Below are positions 17,722 through 26,990 of a DNA stretch of 64,000 nt, one piece after another. Source of the stretch: Komarekiella atlantica HA4396-MV6 (lineage in GTDB: Bacteria > Cyanobacteriota > Cyanobacteriia > Cyanobacteriales > Nostocaceae); assembly GCA_019359395.1 (NCBI GenBank), contig JAHHHK010000008.1:124001-188000 (forward strand), read 5' to 3'. The notes below the pieces were generated by a model. It was not told where the DNA came from. It saw only the letters and a program-made list of their open reading frames with translations, and made no database searches. Position 1 is the first letter of the stretch, and every line of letters starts with the position of its first letter. The position numbers and the translations under genes are program-made.

Positions 17722-17773
17722 GCCACTCGTCAAAAAAGCCACCACGAGTGGCACTATTCCACAAGTGCCACTC
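17722..17773 (+). promoter_or_regulatory. two mutually exclusive hairpins after the pilin gene
   Basis: GCCACTCGT (17722-17730) pairs with ACGAGTGGC (17744-17752), while GAGTGGCAC (17746-17754) pairs with GTGCCACTC (17765-17773). Both stems are 9 bp and share the middle strand, so only one can form at a time. Neither ends in a T tract. This could set the ratio of pilin to downstream VirB3/VirB4 expression. Confidence 0.5.
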
Positions 17774-17811
17774 ATCAAAATTTCAAAAACTGACTTTTGT
17801 TTTTCGTAATA

Positions 17812-18147
17812 ATGGGCAGAGAACGGGAATTTCGTACTGTCAACCGCGTATTAGGAGACCAGCCACGCCTCGGGCCATTCCCCGCCGACCAAATTGTTCC
17901 CTGGAGTGCGATCGCTCTCATCTCCTACATGGTAGTCAAGGGTTTTATGCAAGCTTCTTGGCTTGCAACCGGAATTGTAACCGCCTGGGGATGGGCAACC
18001 TGGTGGACAGTAAGTTCCAACAAAGCCTTTTTCGGTAAGTTTGTCGGCACACCCCGCATCACCCGTGGCTATAAACCTTTTGTCTCTCTCGTTAATCCTT
18101 TACAACCTCAACCCAAGAAGAAGCGCCAGCTGAAAAAACGCAGATAA
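17812..18147 (+). CDS. VirB3-like conjugation protein
   Basis: 111 residues from ATG 17812, preferred over the track TTG 17797. Two adjacent hydrophobic helices (IVPWSAIALISYMVVKGFM and TGIVTAWGWATWWTV) near the middle and a basic C-terminus (PKKKRQLKKRR) fit the short inner-membrane VirB3 family. It lies directly between the pilin and VirB4-like genes, as in other type IV secretion operons. Sequence similarity alone would be weak; synteny carries the call. Confidence 0.55.
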   Translation: MGREREFRTVNRVLGDQPRLGPFPADQIVPWSAIALISYMVVKGFMQASWLATGIVTAWGWATWWTVSSNKAFFGKFVGTPRITRGYKPFVSLVNPLQPQPKKKRQLKKRR

Positions 18148-18164
18148 AGCTTCTGGTAAAAAAG

Positions 18165-18280
18165 AATTCAGGAGTCATGAGCCAGAATTCAGTTCTGAAT
18201 TCTGTGTGACTGGTAAATGAATAAACGGGTTTAAATCCCCACTTTCTTGTTCTGAATTCTGAGTTCTGACTTCTCATTAA
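18165..18280. repeat. GAATTC-rich interspersed repeat
   Basis: Several GAATTC-containing words (CAGAATTCAG, CTGAATTCTG) occur in both orientations around a GGGTTTAAATCCCC palindrome. The same word family recurs at 23211-23240 and the palindrome type at 23314-23372. Typical Nostocales intergenic repeats. Confidence 0.6.
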
Positions 18281-18308
18281 GAAATATCACCGAACGAAAC
18301 TACAGGCT

Positions 18309-21137
18309 ATGAGTTCGACCGCCTCAACGAAAATAAAGCACAAAATTGGTAAAAAATCTCTCGATACCGAACAATTAGGTGTTGTCAAAAACCTGACACC
18401 GTTTGAGGATATTACCCATTTAGCCGGGATTGCAAGTATCTCGCTTGCTGGTCGTAGAGATATCGGCGCACTTATTCTCCAGAAAAAAGAAGATATTCAA
18501 ATCAAGTTCTGCTTTGACGTACAAGGAATTCACACATCTTTACCAGAAGAACAGATTCTCCCCATTTTTGAAAATATTGAGGGCGGACTCAAAGAACTTC
18601 CCGAACGCGAAACCTTAACAATTCATCTTGGTTCGTTCACTGATGATTTTCTCCGGCAGCAGGAACTAAAAAAGATAGAGGATAAATGCGACCTAGAGCA
18701 ATTAACTTTATTAGTGCGATCGGAACGTCTGCGAGCGAGAGAACTTACCGAAGCAGGAACCCGTAAAAACAAGTTCTTACGTTTCTGGTGTACCTATAGT
18801 GTCCTGGCTTCTGAAGACAGTCGCTCAAATGATGCAATTGAAAAAACTATCAAACAATTACAAAATGCCTGGTTCCAATTTACTGGCCAAATTCACGGTG
18901 TGCGGCAAGAACGAATCGAAACAATCTTACGGGATAGTTTTACCTCTGGGTTTCAACGGTGGGAACAACTTTTTACAAACTCGATGGGGCTTTCAGTACG
19001 AGCAGTCACAAGTGAGGAAGTATGGTCAATTCTTTGGAGTCAATTTAACCGTAGCGACGCACCCAAAGTTCCCAATCCCCTCATATTAGATGAAGAAGGA
19101 CTTCGAGAAGTTCAAAGCAGCGATTTCCATATTCGCCACCTGATGCTGGAGAACGAAAAATCTGTCCCGTTTCTCGATCGCAGCTGGGTAAGACTACAAG
19201 ACAAGTATATTGGTGTCTTACAATTTAGCGAAAAGCCCCAAGGGTGGGTAGACGAATACGCCCAGCTTCGATACCTTTGGGAGGTAATATCCAAAGAAAA
19301 AATCTCTGATACTGAGATTATCTGCCAGCTATCTAAAGCTAACCAGGGACTAGCCAAAACTGCCCTTCAACGGATTACCAAACAGTCAATTACCTCCAGC
19401 GCGATGTCTTCTGAGAAGGGATCAATTGACGTAAAAGCCAATATGAACATTGAGGAGGCAGTTAAGGCACAAGAAACTATCCTCAGAGGCAGTCTACCCA
19501 TCCATACTGCCGTTGTTTTTTGTGTTCATCGTCACAGTCGTCAAAAACTCGATGAAGCTTGCCAATACCTTTCTAGCTGCTTCTTGCGTCCTGCCGTAGT
19601 TGATAGAGAAATCGAGTATGCTTGGAAGACATGGTTACAATGTGTACCTGTAGTCTGGGAAAACCTACTTACAAGACCCTTTAACCGTCGCCTCCCCTAT
19701 TTCTCATCAGAAGTTCCCGGACTCATGCCGATAGTTAGAACGGCTACGGGAGATAAATCCGGGTTTGAGCTAATTGCTGAAGAGGGAGGAACTCCAGTAC
19801 ATCTCGACTTGTACAAGCAGCACAAAAATCTCGCTATTTTTGGTACTACCCGTGCTGGTAAATCTGTCTTAGTAGCAGGTCTATTAACACCTGCCTTAGC
19901 TCAAGACATTCCCGTAATTGCACTTGATTATCCCAAACCCGATGGTACTAGTACGTTTACCGACTATACCAAATTTATGGGAGAAGAAGGGGCATATTTC
20001 GATATTAGTAAAGAATCGAACAACCTATTTGAATTACCTGATTTAAGGGGGTATGAGCCTGAACTTATTAAGGAGAGGATGACCGATTTTAAGGAATTCC
20101 TGAAATCAACATTAATGATAATGGTACTTGGGACAAACCCTGTAGGGATAAGTGCCACAATGATATCAAATATCGAGAGTATCATTACAATCACAATTGA
20201 AACTTTTTACAACGATGATGATATCAAACTTCGATATAAACTTGCACTAGAAAATGGATTAGGAACAAGTGAATGGGCAGATATTCCAACACTTAAGGAT
20301 TTTTATAATTATTGTTCGCCTGGGTTTATCAAACTCGATTCCATCACCAATAATAGTAAAGAAATTCTCGATGCCCTTGACCAAATTAGATTGCGATTAA
20401 AGTTCTGGTTAAACTCACGAGTTGGACAATCAATCGCCAATCCATCTAGCTTTAAAACTGATGCCCGACTACTGGTATTCGCACTGCGATCGCTTGGGAG
20501 TGAAGCTGATGCCGCAGTCCTTGCTCTTAGCGCCTATTCCGCAGCATTACGTAGAGCTTTATCATCCAAAGTATCAATATTTTTCTTAGATGAAGCGCCG
20601 ATTTTATTCAGTTTTGACAGCATAGCCGAGTTAATTGGTAGACTCTGCGCCAACGGTGCAAAAGCAGGTATACGTGTAATTTTATCCGCCCAAGAACCAG
20701 AAAGTATTTTCCAAAGTAAGTCTGCCTCCAAAATATTTGCTAATATCACAACCCGCCTTATCGGTCGGATTCAAACATCAGCTGTTGACCCATTTGTGAG
20801 CAGGTTTAAATACCCTTATGAAATTATCTCACGCAATAGTACTGAAGCATTCTTCCCAAAACGCGAAAGTATTTACTCACAGTGGTTACTTGACGATAAT
20901 GGCAAACTTACTTTCTGTAGGTATTACCCTGCTTATTGCTTACTTGCAGCAGTAGCAAATAACCCGAATGAGCAAGAATTACGCACTCTCTTCCTCAATA
21001 AATATGCCGATAATCCAATGCTGGGTATGGTGAGATTTTCTGAGGTATACATACAAATGCTTCGGGGGGATGAGTTAAGCCAAGAAGCACAACAATTACT
21101 GGATAACAATAACAATAAGCAATTAAAGTCAGCATAA
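18309..21137 (+). CDS. VirB4/TraC-like conjugation ATPase
   Basis: 942 residues. The N-terminal half is the VirB4-specific region. The C-terminal RecA-like domain shows Walker A FGTTRAGKS (about residues 510-519), ALDYPKPDG just after, Walker B IFFLDEAP (about 757) and a downstream ILSAQEPES motif equivalent to the conserved Gln motif. VirB4 ATPases power pilus assembly and substrate transfer from the cytoplasmic face of the inner membrane. The length is slightly above the usual 800-900. It is preceded by repeats rather than by VirB3 directly; ATG 18309 has no strong ribosome binding site. Confidence 0.85.
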   Translation: MSSTASTKIKHKIGKKSLDTEQLGVVKNLTPFEDITHLAGIASISLAGRRDIGALILQKKEDIQIKFCFDVQGIHTSLPEEQILPIFENIEGGLKELPERETLTIHLGSFTDDFLRQQELKKIEDKCDLEQLTLLVRSERLRARELTEAGTRKNKFLRFWCTYSVLASEDSRSNDAIEKTIKQLQNAWFQFTGQIHGVRQERIETILRDSFTSGFQRWEQLFTNSMGLSVRAVTSEEVWSILWSQFNRSDAPKVPNPLILDEEGLREVQSSDFHIRHLMLENEKSVPFLDRSWVRLQDKYIGVLQFSEKPQGWVDEYAQLRYLWEVISKEKISDTEIICQLSKANQGLAKTALQRITKQSITSSAMSSEKGSIDVKANMNIEEAVKAQETILRGSLPIHTAVVFCVHRHSRQKLDEACQYLSSCFLRPAVVDREIEYAWKTWLQCVPVVWENLLTRPFNRRLPYFSSEVPGLMPIVRTATGDKSGFELIAEEGGTPVHLDLYKQHKNLAIFGTTRAGKSVLVAGLLTPALAQDIPVIALDYPKPDGTSTFTDYTKFMGEEGAYFDISKESNNLFELPDLRGYEPELIKERMTDFKEFLKSTLMIMVLGTNPVGISATMISNIESIITITIETFYNDDDIKLRYKLALENGLGTSEWADIPTLKDFYNYCSPGFIKLDSITNNSKEILDALDQIRLRLKFWLNSRVGQSIANPSSFKTDARLLVFALRSLGSEADAAVLALSAYSAALRRALSSKVSIFFLDEAPILFSFDSIAELIGRLCANGAKAGIRVILSAQEPESIFQSKSASKIFANITTRLIGRIQTSAVDPFVSRFKYPYEIISRNSTEAFFPKRESIYSQWLLDDNGKLTFCRYYPAYCLLAAVANNPNEQELRTLFLNKYADNPMLGMVRFSEVYIQMLRGDELSQEAQQLLDNNNNKQLKSA

Positions 21138-21250
21138 ATTATATAAGGCAAACTAACAAATAATCTGGACTGGGAAAAAGAAGAATCAATAAATCATAAA
21201 AAAGTGGCTTAACTTTAATTGCCACATTGGTTATTTTATCCACAAAAAGT

Positions 21251-21982
21251 ATGAAACACAAGTTCAAGTTTAGTAAGAAAGGGGCAATAATCGGGTCAAT
21301 CATTGGTCTGGTTACTTTACTCGGTACAGCACCCAGTTATGCTTTTTCAATTGACGATTTTTTCAAGGTTTTAGGCAAATTCAATAACTATTTTGAGGAA
21401 ACCAAAAACGAACTCACCGCAGCAGCTAATGAATGGGGTGGGATGAAAAGCGAAGCTAAAACTGCTATTCAGACTGGCAGTATGGATATGCCAGACCCAG
21501 TAAATTCAGCCGAAAAGCTCAAAGAGCAACTCAAGGGAAAGGGTAACTGGAATGAAAGTAACACAGTTGAAGGTGCTGTAGGTGCAGCTAACGAACTGGA
21601 GAGAGAAACCACCCGCGCCACGATCGCCAGCGTCTTAGGGGAAATCGGTCAGGAACGTACCAAAAATGAAATAGAAGCAACTGAACAAACTGTAGCTGAG
21701 GCCAAAGAACTTGCGGAATCTGCACAGGCAATGGATGCTTCACAAAACATTCTTAAGGTAATTGCTGCCCAAAACTCGCAAATTGTCTCAATGTTGGGGC
21801 AATCCCGTACCGACGGACTGCAAGCACGGCACGATGTCCAGCAAACTAACCTGATGCTAAGTCAACTTGCCGAGCAAGGGGCAAGCGATCGCCGTCGTCA
21901 AAACCTGATGATGGACGGTATCAGCGCCCAGTACATCGAAATCAGCGGGTTTAGTAGTCTCAAAACTACTGCTGGGCAATAA
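21251..21982 (+). CDS. VirB5/TrbJ-like secreted coiled-coil protein
   Basis: 243 residues from ATG 21251; the upstream TTG of the track would spoil the signal peptide. A basic N-terminus and hydrophobic core end at a signal-peptidase site (APSYA then FSID, about residue 31). The mature protein is almost entirely helical with Ala/Glu/Gln-rich coiled-coil stretches (NELERETTRATIASVLGEIG, QTVAEAKELAESAQAM) and a late LMLSQLAEQGASDRR segment, as in TrbJ/VirB5 pilus-tip proteins. The position after VirB4 and before VirB6 is the canonical one. Confidence 0.65.
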   Translation: MKHKFKFSKKGAIIGSIIGLVTLLGTAPSYAFSIDDFFKVLGKFNNYFEETKNELTAAANEWGGMKSEAKTAIQTGSMDMPDPVNSAEKLKEQLKGKGNWNESNTVEGAVGAANELERETTRATIASVLGEIGQERTKNEIEATEQTVAEAKELAESAQAMDASQNILKVIAAQNSQIVSMLGQSRTDGLQARHDVQQTNLMLSQLAEQGASDRRRQNLMMDGISAQYIEISGFSSLKTTAGQ

Positions 21983-22051
21983 TTCACCCTAATTAGTTGG
22001 TCATCTCAATTGCAGAGATGACCAAACCTTCACGCCTGTTAATCAAGTGCT

Positions 22052-23203
22052 ATGTTAGAACACCTCATAATTGCAACCGACCCATTTTTTGGACAAGACA
22101 TTTTAGAAAATGCCGCCGCCGGAGCGCAATTAGTAGCTGAAGGTTTCAATGAACTTTGGCAAGAAACCCTCAACGGTAGCTTGTATGGCTCAATGTGCAA
22201 AGTTGGTCAGTTTTTTGCGATCGCAACTCTCACCCTTTTTATGGTTGAGTTAGGCAAAAACTGGATAAATCAAGAGGATATGAAAGCCCTCTCTAGTTGG
22301 ATATGGCCCATCCTGGTTATCGGGCTACTAGCTAACAATGGCACTTTACTCAGAAGTGGAACACTCGCAATACGAGGATACATTAATACTGTCAATAGTG
22401 ACATTCTTGAATTTACCGCTGCCGGAGCAAACCTAGAAGTAGCATTCAATCGAGCAGTCGGCAATATTGCCCTCCAGCAACAAGTAGGGGCAGCAATGGA
22501 AAGATGTCGCTCGATCCCTGGTAACACGCAAGATTCAATCACCTGCTTGCAACAAGCAGAAGCAGAACTCAAAACCTCTGCACCCGATCTATTCAAAGGA
22601 GAAGCTCCCGATAGCGGTAGTTGGGAGTTTAACCCACTTCAGGCTTTATCTGATGCCAAAGATGCGCTCAACGACCTCTCCCCCGGTCAAATTGCCGAAA
22701 AGATTGGTAATTCTATCACTAGTACAATCGGTTCGATGATCACTGGATTTGTCGCAGTCATCCTCCTCGCCCTAAATAACGCCTACCAGTGGGGTATCGA
22801 ATTCACGATGCTTTTAACTGCCCTGCTTGGCCCATTGGCAATAGGCGGTTCACTACTCCCTTTTGGCGCAAAACCTATTTTCGCTTGGCTAACTGGTTAT
22901 TTCACCGTTGGAATGGCAAAACTTTGCTTCAACATGATTATTGGTTTGTGCGGACAACTAATTGCTAATTCCGAACAAAACCAACCGATGATATTTCTCC
23001 TTTTTGTTGGGTTGGTTTCTCCTATCCTTTCATCTGCATTAGCCGCAGGTGGTGGAATAGCTGTTTGGACAGGATTAGGTAAGACAGTAGCATTTGGATC
23101 TGAAATTGCAGCAGGAATCGCTACTGGTGGAGCAAGTACAACTGCTACGGTTGCTGTCAATGCCACCAAATTTGTTAGTTCAAAAATTAAAGTTAAAAAG
23201 TAA
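22052..23203 (+). CDS. VirB6/TrbL-like polytopic membrane protein
   Basis: 383 residues. Hydrophobic segments occur at about residues 52-72, 80-105 and, after a periplasmic-looking loop with two cysteine positions (CRSIPGN, ITCLQQ), four to five more from 226 to 358. That topology and the Gly/Ala-rich C-terminal core (GGSLLPFGAKPIFAW) fit VirB6/TrbL, the inner-membrane channel component of type IV secretion systems. Basic C-terminal tail. Position after VirB5 supports it. Confidence 0.7.
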   Translation: MLEHLIIATDPFFGQDILENAAAGAQLVAEGFNELWQETLNGSLYGSMCKVGQFFAIATLTLFMVELGKNWINQEDMKALSSWIWPILVIGLLANNGTLLRSGTLAIRGYINTVNSDILEFTAAGANLEVAFNRAVGNIALQQQVGAAMERCRSIPGNTQDSITCLQQAEAELKTSAPDLFKGEAPDSGSWEFNPLQALSDAKDALNDLSPGQIAEKIGNSITSTIGSMITGFVAVILLALNNAYQWGIEFTMLLTALLGPLAIGGSLLPFGAKPIFAWLTGYFTVGMAKLCFNMIIGLCGQLIANSEQNQPMIFLLFVGLVSPILSSALAAGGGIAVWTGLGKTVAFGSEIAAGIATGGASTTATVAVNATKFVSSKIKVKK

Positions 23204-23237
23204 TTAGTCAGAATTCAGAAGTCAGGAGTCAGAATAA

Positions 23238-23366
23238 ATGAGACAGCCAGCCAAGACATTTCAAGATTTAATAGTTTGGCAAAAAGCACATCAGTTTGTT
23301 TTATCGCAAATAAAGGGTTTAAGACCCCAACCAAAACACGTAGCCCCCGTTTCAGTTGGGGCTTAA
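23238..23366 (+). pseudogene. fragment of a four-helix-bundle (S23/IVP) gene
   Basis: The start MRQPAKTFQDLIVWQKAHQFVL matches the N-terminus of four-helix-bundle proteins of the 23S rRNA intervening-sequence (S23) family. After residue 22 the similarity stops and the reading frame runs into a palindromic repeat, ending at TAA 23364. The family normally has about 120 residues, so this is a truncated remnant. It sits between VirB6-like and VirB8-like genes. Confidence 0.6.
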
Positions 23367-23372
23367 ATCCCC
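23314..23372. repeat. palindromic repeat interrupting the S23-like fragment
   Basis: GGGTTTAAGACCCC and GGGGCTTAAATCCCC are imperfect inverted copies of each other around a central AGCCCCCGTTTCAGTTGGGG. A related GGGTTTAAATCCCC occurs near 18228. It abuts the point where the S23-like reading frame diverges. Confidence 0.55.
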
Positions 23373-23392
23373 GTCTGAAACTGTCTAAAATG

Positions 23393-23420
23393 TTTGAATT
23401 TTGAATTTTGAATTTTGAAT
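23393..23420 (+). repeat. TTTGAAT heptamer x4
   Basis: Four perfect tandem copies of the heptamer TTTGAAT. Heptameric short tandem repeats of this kind are characteristic of heterocystous cyanobacteria. Confidence 0.85.
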
Positions 23421-23468
23421 TGTTAATAGTATATCAATTTACTGGTCAGTTCCCTAAATCGGAAATTT

Positions 23469-24254
23469 ATGCTTAAACCTAAGTCTAAATCTCAACCAGC
23501 CCGCCTCCTCAGTTATGGTCAATCTACTTCTACACCTATTGCAATGGCAATCACCATAACAGCAGGAGCAACTATTTTATCTATCCTATTGCAAATTATA
23601 AATATTGGTATGAGTTCTAGTACAAATCGTCATGTCAGAGGCATGACAGTTGTTCAACTTCAAGATGGCTCTATTTCACCTGGTAAATTTGCTGCTCCCA
23701 ACGAACGCGAAGACGAAACTATCAAACGCTTTATCTCAGATAGCATGATTAAAATGTTCGGTTGGAACGGAATAATCGAAGCAACAGAGAATGGCGAAAA
23801 CGTTACCAAACCTGATAAAGGAATAGATGTTCAAACAACAAAAAATAGTAGAAAAAGAATTCCGACTAGAGCCTGGGAAGCTGCATTTGCACTATCTGAA
23901 AATCAAGATTTTCGGGCAAACTTCCTCAAAAAGTTAGCAGAAATTGTCCCAAATGGTGTATTTAACGGTGAAGTTCAAGTCTCACTCGTCACCCGCCATA
24001 TCTCTGAACCCAGAAAAATCAAGGATGGAAAGTGGGAGGTTGATTATATCGGCACGCTTGTAAGCTTTGATAGAAATGAAAATCAAGGTAAAGGAATCGC
24101 CTTTAACAAAACAATTACTGTCGAAGCTATCGATACTCCCAAATTACCAGCCAAGCCAACTGAACTTGATAAAAAAATTTATTTAGTACGAGAGCCAAGT
24201 TTAGAAATTACTCAAATTGTTGATTATAATCTCGGCAAAAAAGAAAATAATTAG
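23469..24254 (+). CDS. VirB8/TraE-like conjugation protein
   Basis: 261 residues. One N-terminal membrane segment (about residues 24-46, PIAMAITITAGATILSILLQI) precedes a soluble alpha/beta domain with VEAIDTPKLP near the end, matching the bitopic topology of VirB8/TraE/TrbF proteins, which scaffold the inner-membrane complex. Direct sequence similarity is weak and the call rests on topology and position between VirB6-like and VirB10-like genes. Confidence 0.5.
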   Translation: MLKPKSKSQPARLLSYGQSTSTPIAMAITITAGATILSILLQIINIGMSSSTNRHVRGMTVVQLQDGSISPGKFAAPNEREDETIKRFISDSMIKMFGWNGIIEATENGENVTKPDKGIDVQTTKNSRKRIPTRAWEAAFALSENQDFRANFLKKLAEIVPNGVFNGEVQVSLVTRHISEPRKIKDGKWEVDYIGTLVSFDRNENQGKGIAFNKTITVEAIDTPKLPAKPTELDKKIYLVREPSLEITQIVDYNLGKKENN

Positions 24255-24271
24255 TAATTAGATACCAAAAT

Positions 24272-26116
24272 ATGTTACAGCTACAGAATGAGGCTTCAAA
24301 TAAGCATGAATTATCTTCCGTAGATAGTCTTTTACCAATTGAGAGTAAAGATATAAAACTTTTAGAAGATGAACTGGAAGGTTCACAATTTGAGGTAGCC
24401 GAAGAAGATGAACTTGAAGTAGAAGACCCCGCATTAATACAAACTAAACACGATTTTGTCACATCCCCCTGGTCAAGATTAGGAATTATTGGTGGTGCAT
24501 TCGGTGCTGGGTTCCTAGTTATATTTGTTGTCCTCAACGGCATGATGAATGGGGGTGGTAAAAATGCAAAAAAACCAGAAGTAACCCCTACCCCCACTCC
24601 CACAGTTGCGGCATCTGAGAAAAAAGATGGGGATGTTTATGCCAAGCTTGCCCTTGCCAAGCAACAGGAAGAACTTGATGCACTAAATGGTAAAGGCAAG
24701 ACAGAAGACAAAGAAGAGAAAAAGGAAGGTGCTGAAGAAGAACAATCCAAAAACAAAGAGAAAACACGTTCTACTCGACAACGAAGGGTAGTCGCTCAAG
24801 AAACTCCCCCTACTTCCAGAAGACGTGTATACCGAGAAGAAGCACCCGAAACTGTTAGACCAAGACGTAGAGAAGTCGCTTCACAGCCAATACCACCCCT
24901 GCGTCCTAGCGCTCCTCTGCCAAAATTTGCCAAACAAATAGTTGCCAGCAACCAGAGTGTCGCCAAAGACCCAATAGCCGAACTCGAACGCCTGCGTAGT
25001 CTGGGTTCGGTTGGTCGGGTTGATTATATGTTAGCCAGTACCACTGTAAGTGAACCTACAAGCACAACAGCAGAAGAAGTTACAGCTAAAACTGAAGAAA
25101 CATTACGCCCAGCAGAACAAAATACCAGTCGCTCCCGTCGTCGCCGTAACCGCCGCAGCGAGAATACCGAAACAGTTACCAACACTCCCAGTCAAATTGA
25201 AGAACTACGGCCGCGTTGGGAACCTGTAAACACAAACGACAGTACTCCAGAGTATAGCAATACTGGTGACGAAGAAAACAATCAAGCCGTACCAGTTATT
25301 TATAGCTTCTCGGTAGAAAAACCACAAACTAGCTCAGAACTTGGCAAAGAAAAAACCGTAGAATCCAGTTTTGCTGGTAATAAAGAAAACAACCCCACTC
25401 AGCAAGTCGAACGACTTGCAAATAACTACTTGCCAGAAGAAGCACAGATACTTCAAGAAACACAACCACAGTATCTAGTTGTCGGTTCGTTTGCAAGTGC
25501 AACCCTCGTAACTCCGCTCGTTATGCCCCAAATCAGCAATAACGGTCGTTCCCAGGAGCAGACAAATACGTTACGGTTTGTCGCCCAGTTGAACGAGCCG
25601 CTTTACAGCAATACTGGCGAAATAGCCATTCCAGCAGGAACACAGGTAACTATCGCCATGATTTCGGTTGATAGCACATCAGGCGTGCGTGCCGAAGTCA
25701 CGGCCATCCTCAAAGACGGAACCGAATATCCCCTATCACCCGGAACAATATCAGTCCTGGGAGAAGCAGGTTCCCCCCTAGCCGCCAGACCCTACGACGA
25801 CAAGGGATCTGAAATTGCCAAGTATGATGCCACTTTAGGAACAATAGCTGGTATTGCCAAGGTAGGGGAAATTATCAACCAGCCGGATGAAGAAGTCACA
25901 GAAGATTTGCCTTTAGGTGGGACAAGAACCCGCAGCCGCAATAGCAACCGCAACCTGGGAGCTGCTTTTCTTGAAGGTGCCTTTGGCAAACTTGGCGAAA
26001 CAGTCAGCAAGCGGACAGAACGTGCCACTGACGAAATCAACCGCCGTCCCAATGTCTGGTATGTGCCTAAAGACACCAAAATCACTATCAAAGTCGATAG
26101 GTCAATCAAGCTGTGA
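24272..26116 (+). CDS. VirB10/TrbI-like conjugation protein
   Basis: 614 residues. An acidic cytoplasmic N-terminus is followed by one membrane helix (about residues 67-92, LGIIGGAFGAGFLVIFVVLNGMM) and a long charged, Pro/Arg-rich linker (about 100-340) that spans the periplasm. The C-terminal beta domain (about 400-614) includes LVTPLVMPQ, GEIAIPAGTQVTIAMIS and ILKDGTEYPLSPGTI, as in VirB10/TrbI, which bridge inner and outer membrane. The linker is unusually long and low in complexity. It overlaps the next gene by four bases. Confidence 0.75.
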   Translation: MLQLQNEASNKHELSSVDSLLPIESKDIKLLEDELEGSQFEVAEEDELEVEDPALIQTKHDFVTSPWSRLGIIGGAFGAGFLVIFVVLNGMMNGGGKNAKKPEVTPTPTPTVAASEKKDGDVYAKLALAKQQEELDALNGKGKTEDKEEKKEGAEEEQSKNKEKTRSTRQRRVVAQETPPTSRRRVYREEAPETVRPRRREVASQPIPPLRPSAPLPKFAKQIVASNQSVAKDPIAELERLRSLGSVGRVDYMLASTTVSEPTSTTAEEVTAKTEETLRPAEQNTSRSRRRRNRRSENTETVTNTPSQIEELRPRWEPVNTNDSTPEYSNTGDEENNQAVPVIYSFSVEKPQTSSELGKEKTVESSFAGNKENNPTQQVERLANNYLPEEAQILQETQPQYLVVGSFASATLVTPLVMPQISNNGRSQEQTNTLRFVAQLNEPLYSNTGEIAIPAGTQVTIAMISVDSTSGVRAEVTAILKDGTEYPLSPGTISVLGEAGSPLAARPYDDKGSEIAKYDATLGTIAGIAKVGEIINQPDEEVTEDLPLGGTRTRSRNSNRNLGAAFLEGAFGKLGETVSKRTERATDEINRRPNVWYVPKDTKITIKVDRSIKL

Positions 26117-26973
26117 AACTCAGATATATAGCCGACTTTAGTTTAATTATCCGTTGCGCGATTGCCTCTGGCACTGCGCTCCGCGCGATCGCCTTTGGCG
26201 GGTGCCTCACCATTGCCTCCGTATTTACACTAAGCCAGCTTGTGCTAGCAAATACTATCCGTCAAGTTGCAGCGTCCCAGGTGTCAGGGGAAAATGCCCA
26301 ATTGCAGACAGTTAAGGTCTGGCCCGGACATGGGGTATCAATATCGTTTTACAATACCAGAGAAGTCATCAAGAAAATCTGGCTGGATGACCCATCTAGG
26401 TTTGTTTTTGATGTAGACGGATGTCTTGAAGGCTTGGGTAAGTGTTCTAACAACAGTTCGGGTGCTGGACTAATTCATATTCGCCGCATCGAGACAGTCA
26501 AAATCCCCGGTTTACCACAAGCTTCTTACGGGGCGCACATGACGGTGATTACCGAATCTGGGTCAACAAGGAAAAGCTATCACTTTCGGATTGTAGCGGG
26601 TAGTGGCACACCAGAGTACAGCCAAATTGAGATTATTGGCGATACTCCCAGCAAACCTGAAGAAGTAAAACCAAAAGTCAGTTACACCGCATTATCTGAT
26701 AGCAGACATATCGCCAAAGGGATGCAAGTTGCCCTGAAAAACCAGTGGGTTACGACAGACAGCAAGCTTTGGAAGCGTCTCAACCAACTTGTTGAGTTGC
26801 GATCGCAAGGAGAGGAACTTGTTGTCGCCGCCAGCACCACCGGAGTATCAATGCAGTTGGTTGAAAAACTTATGCTGCTAGGTGGAAAGCGCTTCTTAGA
26901 AATACCGCCACAGCGCAATAACCCTCCCATAACACCAAATACAGGTAAAACAAAGTTTCTCTGGAATCAATAA
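26113..26973 (+). CDS. VirB9/TraK-like secreted protein
   Basis: 286 residues starting at GTG overlapping the VirB10-like stop. The N-terminus is a signal-sequence-like hydrophobic stretch (to about residue 45, LVLANTIRQ), but it contains a translated palindromic repeat. The mature part begins with a beta domain of the secretin-associated type (VKVWPGHGVSISFYNTREV, KIWLDDPSRFVFDVDG) resembling TraK/VirB9 N-domains, with a Cys pair (GCLEGLGKC). A C-terminal helical segment follows. Family call is moderate and supported by its VirB10 neighbour. Confidence 0.5.
   Translation: MKLRYIADFSLIIRCAIASGTALRAIAFGGCLTIASVFTLSQLVLANTIRQVAASQVSGENAQLQTVKVWPGHGVSISFYNTREVIKKIWLDDPSRFVFDVDGCLEGLGKCSNNSSGAGLIHIRRIETVKIPGLPQASYGAHMTVITESGSTRKSYHFRIVAGSGTPEYSQIEIIGDTPSKPEEVKPKVSYTALSDSRHIAKGMQVALKNQWVTTDSKLWKRLNQLVELRSQGEELVVAASTTGVSMQLVEKLMLLGGKRFLEIPPQRNNPPITPNTGKTKFLWNQ
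26154..26207 (+). repeat. in-frame palindromic repeat in the VirB9-like signal region
   Basis: A repeat of the GCGATTGCC...GCGATCGCC type is translated as an Ala/Gly-rich run (IASGTALRAIAFGG) inside the export signal. It carries the GCGATCGC core found in intergenic copies around 2103 and 4668. Confidence 0.55.
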
Positions 26974-26990
26974 TTTTTAAACAACCAGTG

